A stretch of DNA of 14,087 nucleotides from an uncultured Eubacteriaceae bacterium (GTDB lineage: Bacteria; Bacillota; Clostridia; Lachnospirales; CAG-274), in contig CANOGI010000026.1 in assembly GCA_947565475.1 (NCBI GenBank), positions 1 to 14,087 of the forward strand, read 5' to 3'. The notes beneath the pieces are model-generated. The model saw nothing but the letters and a program-made list of their open reading frames with translations, was not told where the DNA came from and searched no databases. Positions 13,461-14,087 of this stretch are shown piece by piece. Position 1 is the first letter of the stretch; the number at the start of each line of letters is the position of its first letter. Made by a program: the position numbers and the translations under genes.

Positions 13461-14087
13461 GTGAGAAAAAAGATTTTAAAAAGGGTTTGTAAGGGTCTGG
13501 TGATGATCTTGGGTTTTACTGTTTTAAACGGAGTGAGCGTTTCGGCGGGAGAACAAGGAAATATGAGAGGCTTTGACAGCGAAAAGGTTATTTATTTTAA
13601 TTCTCCTATTGAGGAGGGATTTTGGAAGATGAATCCCAACGTTGACAGAAAGGAAATATACAGGGACAAGGACGGGAATACAATTCAAAATCCTTATAAG
13701 TCAAAAGGAGAGGCCAATGTATTTAACAATTCCGATTATTATGAGTATCTTTGGACAAAAGGCGTTCCTATCGGCAACGGCAGACTGGGAGCCGTCGTTA
13801 TGGGCGGAATTGACAAGGAAGTAATTCAGGTTAATGAGAGTACTGTATGGACAGGGTCTCCTTATGTGAATAAGGATGGGGAGATTACGGGAGGTTCCAG
13901 AAAAGACGGCTGGAAAGTATACAGAGGAGAGGACGAGAATGGAAACCCCGAGAAAATTGGGACAAAAGAGGGAACCGTATCATATGAGGCGTTAAATATT
14001 GACAATACCCCTTATCTTAAATTTGAGAACGGCAACGGGGAAAGTGTGAAGGGTTTTGAGGAAAAAGCCGAGAAAGCTGTTGAGGAT
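13461..14087 (+). CDS. Secreted GH95-type glycoside hydrolase, probable alpha-L-fucosidase (3' end cut by window)
   Basis: 209 codons are visible, open to the window end. GTG 13461 follows GGGAGGA by 8 bases. A signal peptide is present: MRKKILKRVCK, hydrophobic core VMILGFTVLNGV and a likely cut after SVSA (residue 29), so the enzyme is exported. Residues 98-134 read LWTKGVPIGNGRLGAVVMGGIDKEVIQVNESTVWTGSP, matching the N-terminal beta-sandwich motif of GH95 (PIGNGRLGAMVFGG...IQLNEDTLWSGGP). GH95 enzymes invert and release L-fucose (or L-galactose) from glycans such as mucin or xyloglucan. The catalytic (alpha/alpha)6 domain lies beyond the window. A sequence-rich insert after the motif suggests a long multidomain form. 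The operator at 13430 places it under the neighbouring repressor. Confidence 0.82.
   Translation, partial: MRKKILKRVCKGLVMILGFTVLNGVSVSAGEQGNMRGFDSEKVIYFNSPIEEGFWKMNPNVDRKEIYRDKDGNTIQNPYKSKGEANVFNNSDYYEYLWTKGVPIGNGRLGAVVMGGIDKEVIQVNESTVWTGSPYVNKDGEITGGSRKDGWKVYRGEDENGNPEKIGTKEGTVSYEALNIDNTPYLKFENGNGESVKGFEEKAEKAVED

Noticed and set aside
13642..13824. Short open frame inside the GH95 gene
   Set aside because: It lies in another frame of a gene with a clear signal peptide and GH95 motif in the main frame.
1..14087. tRNA, rRNA, replication origin or integrase attachment site
   Set aside because: I looked for clover-leaf tRNA ends, rRNA motifs and DnaA-box clusters and saw none that could be supported.

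Overview
The window looks like chromosomal DNA from a low-GC Firmicute of the class Clostridia. The signs are AT-rich spacers, strong AGGAGG-type ribosome sites with some GTG/TTG starts, a pyruvate phosphate dikinase that matches the clostridial enzyme residue for residue, a DUF4321-Maf gene pair, and a VanRS-like two-component system beside a MacB-type exporter. Apart from the unused reading frames, all genes lie on the + strand.

Layout. (1) 2-1896: end of a MacB/LolD-type ABC ATPase, overlapping its FtsX/MacB permease. (2) 2384-4478: an OmpR-family response regulator and an overlapping membrane histidine kinase. (3) 5110-6222: a secreted coiled-coil protein resembling TolC/OEP. Together these look like an export system with its own envelope-stress switch; the MacA-like adaptor would be expected just upstream. 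(4) 6507-9126: ppdK, broken by a frameshift at about 8364 that fits loss of 11 bases from a highly conserved motif. (5) 9281-10554: a promoter, a long folded leader and a soluble PocR-plus-chemoreceptor-signalling protein. (6) 10628-11494: DUF4321 membrane protein and Maf nucleotide pyrophosphatase, in one operon. (7) 11562-12047: a non-coding stretch packed with palindromes. (8) 12177-14087: a LacI-family repressor and the start of a secreted GH95-type glycoside hydrolase (probable alpha-L-fucosidase). Each has nearly the same GAAACGTTTC-type operator just before its ribosome site, so this is likely a small self-regulated sugar-utilisation locus.

The most unusual item is a family of four non-coding repeats of about 150-165 bp (2037-2199, 4608-4769, 4914-5078, 13199-13350), all in the same orientation. 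They share TATAGTCAA/TTGACTATA inverted ends and an internal helix whose two strands change together between copies. They are either miniature inverted-repeat elements or copies of a structured RNA. No tRNA, rRNA, CRISPR array or transposase gene was seen.
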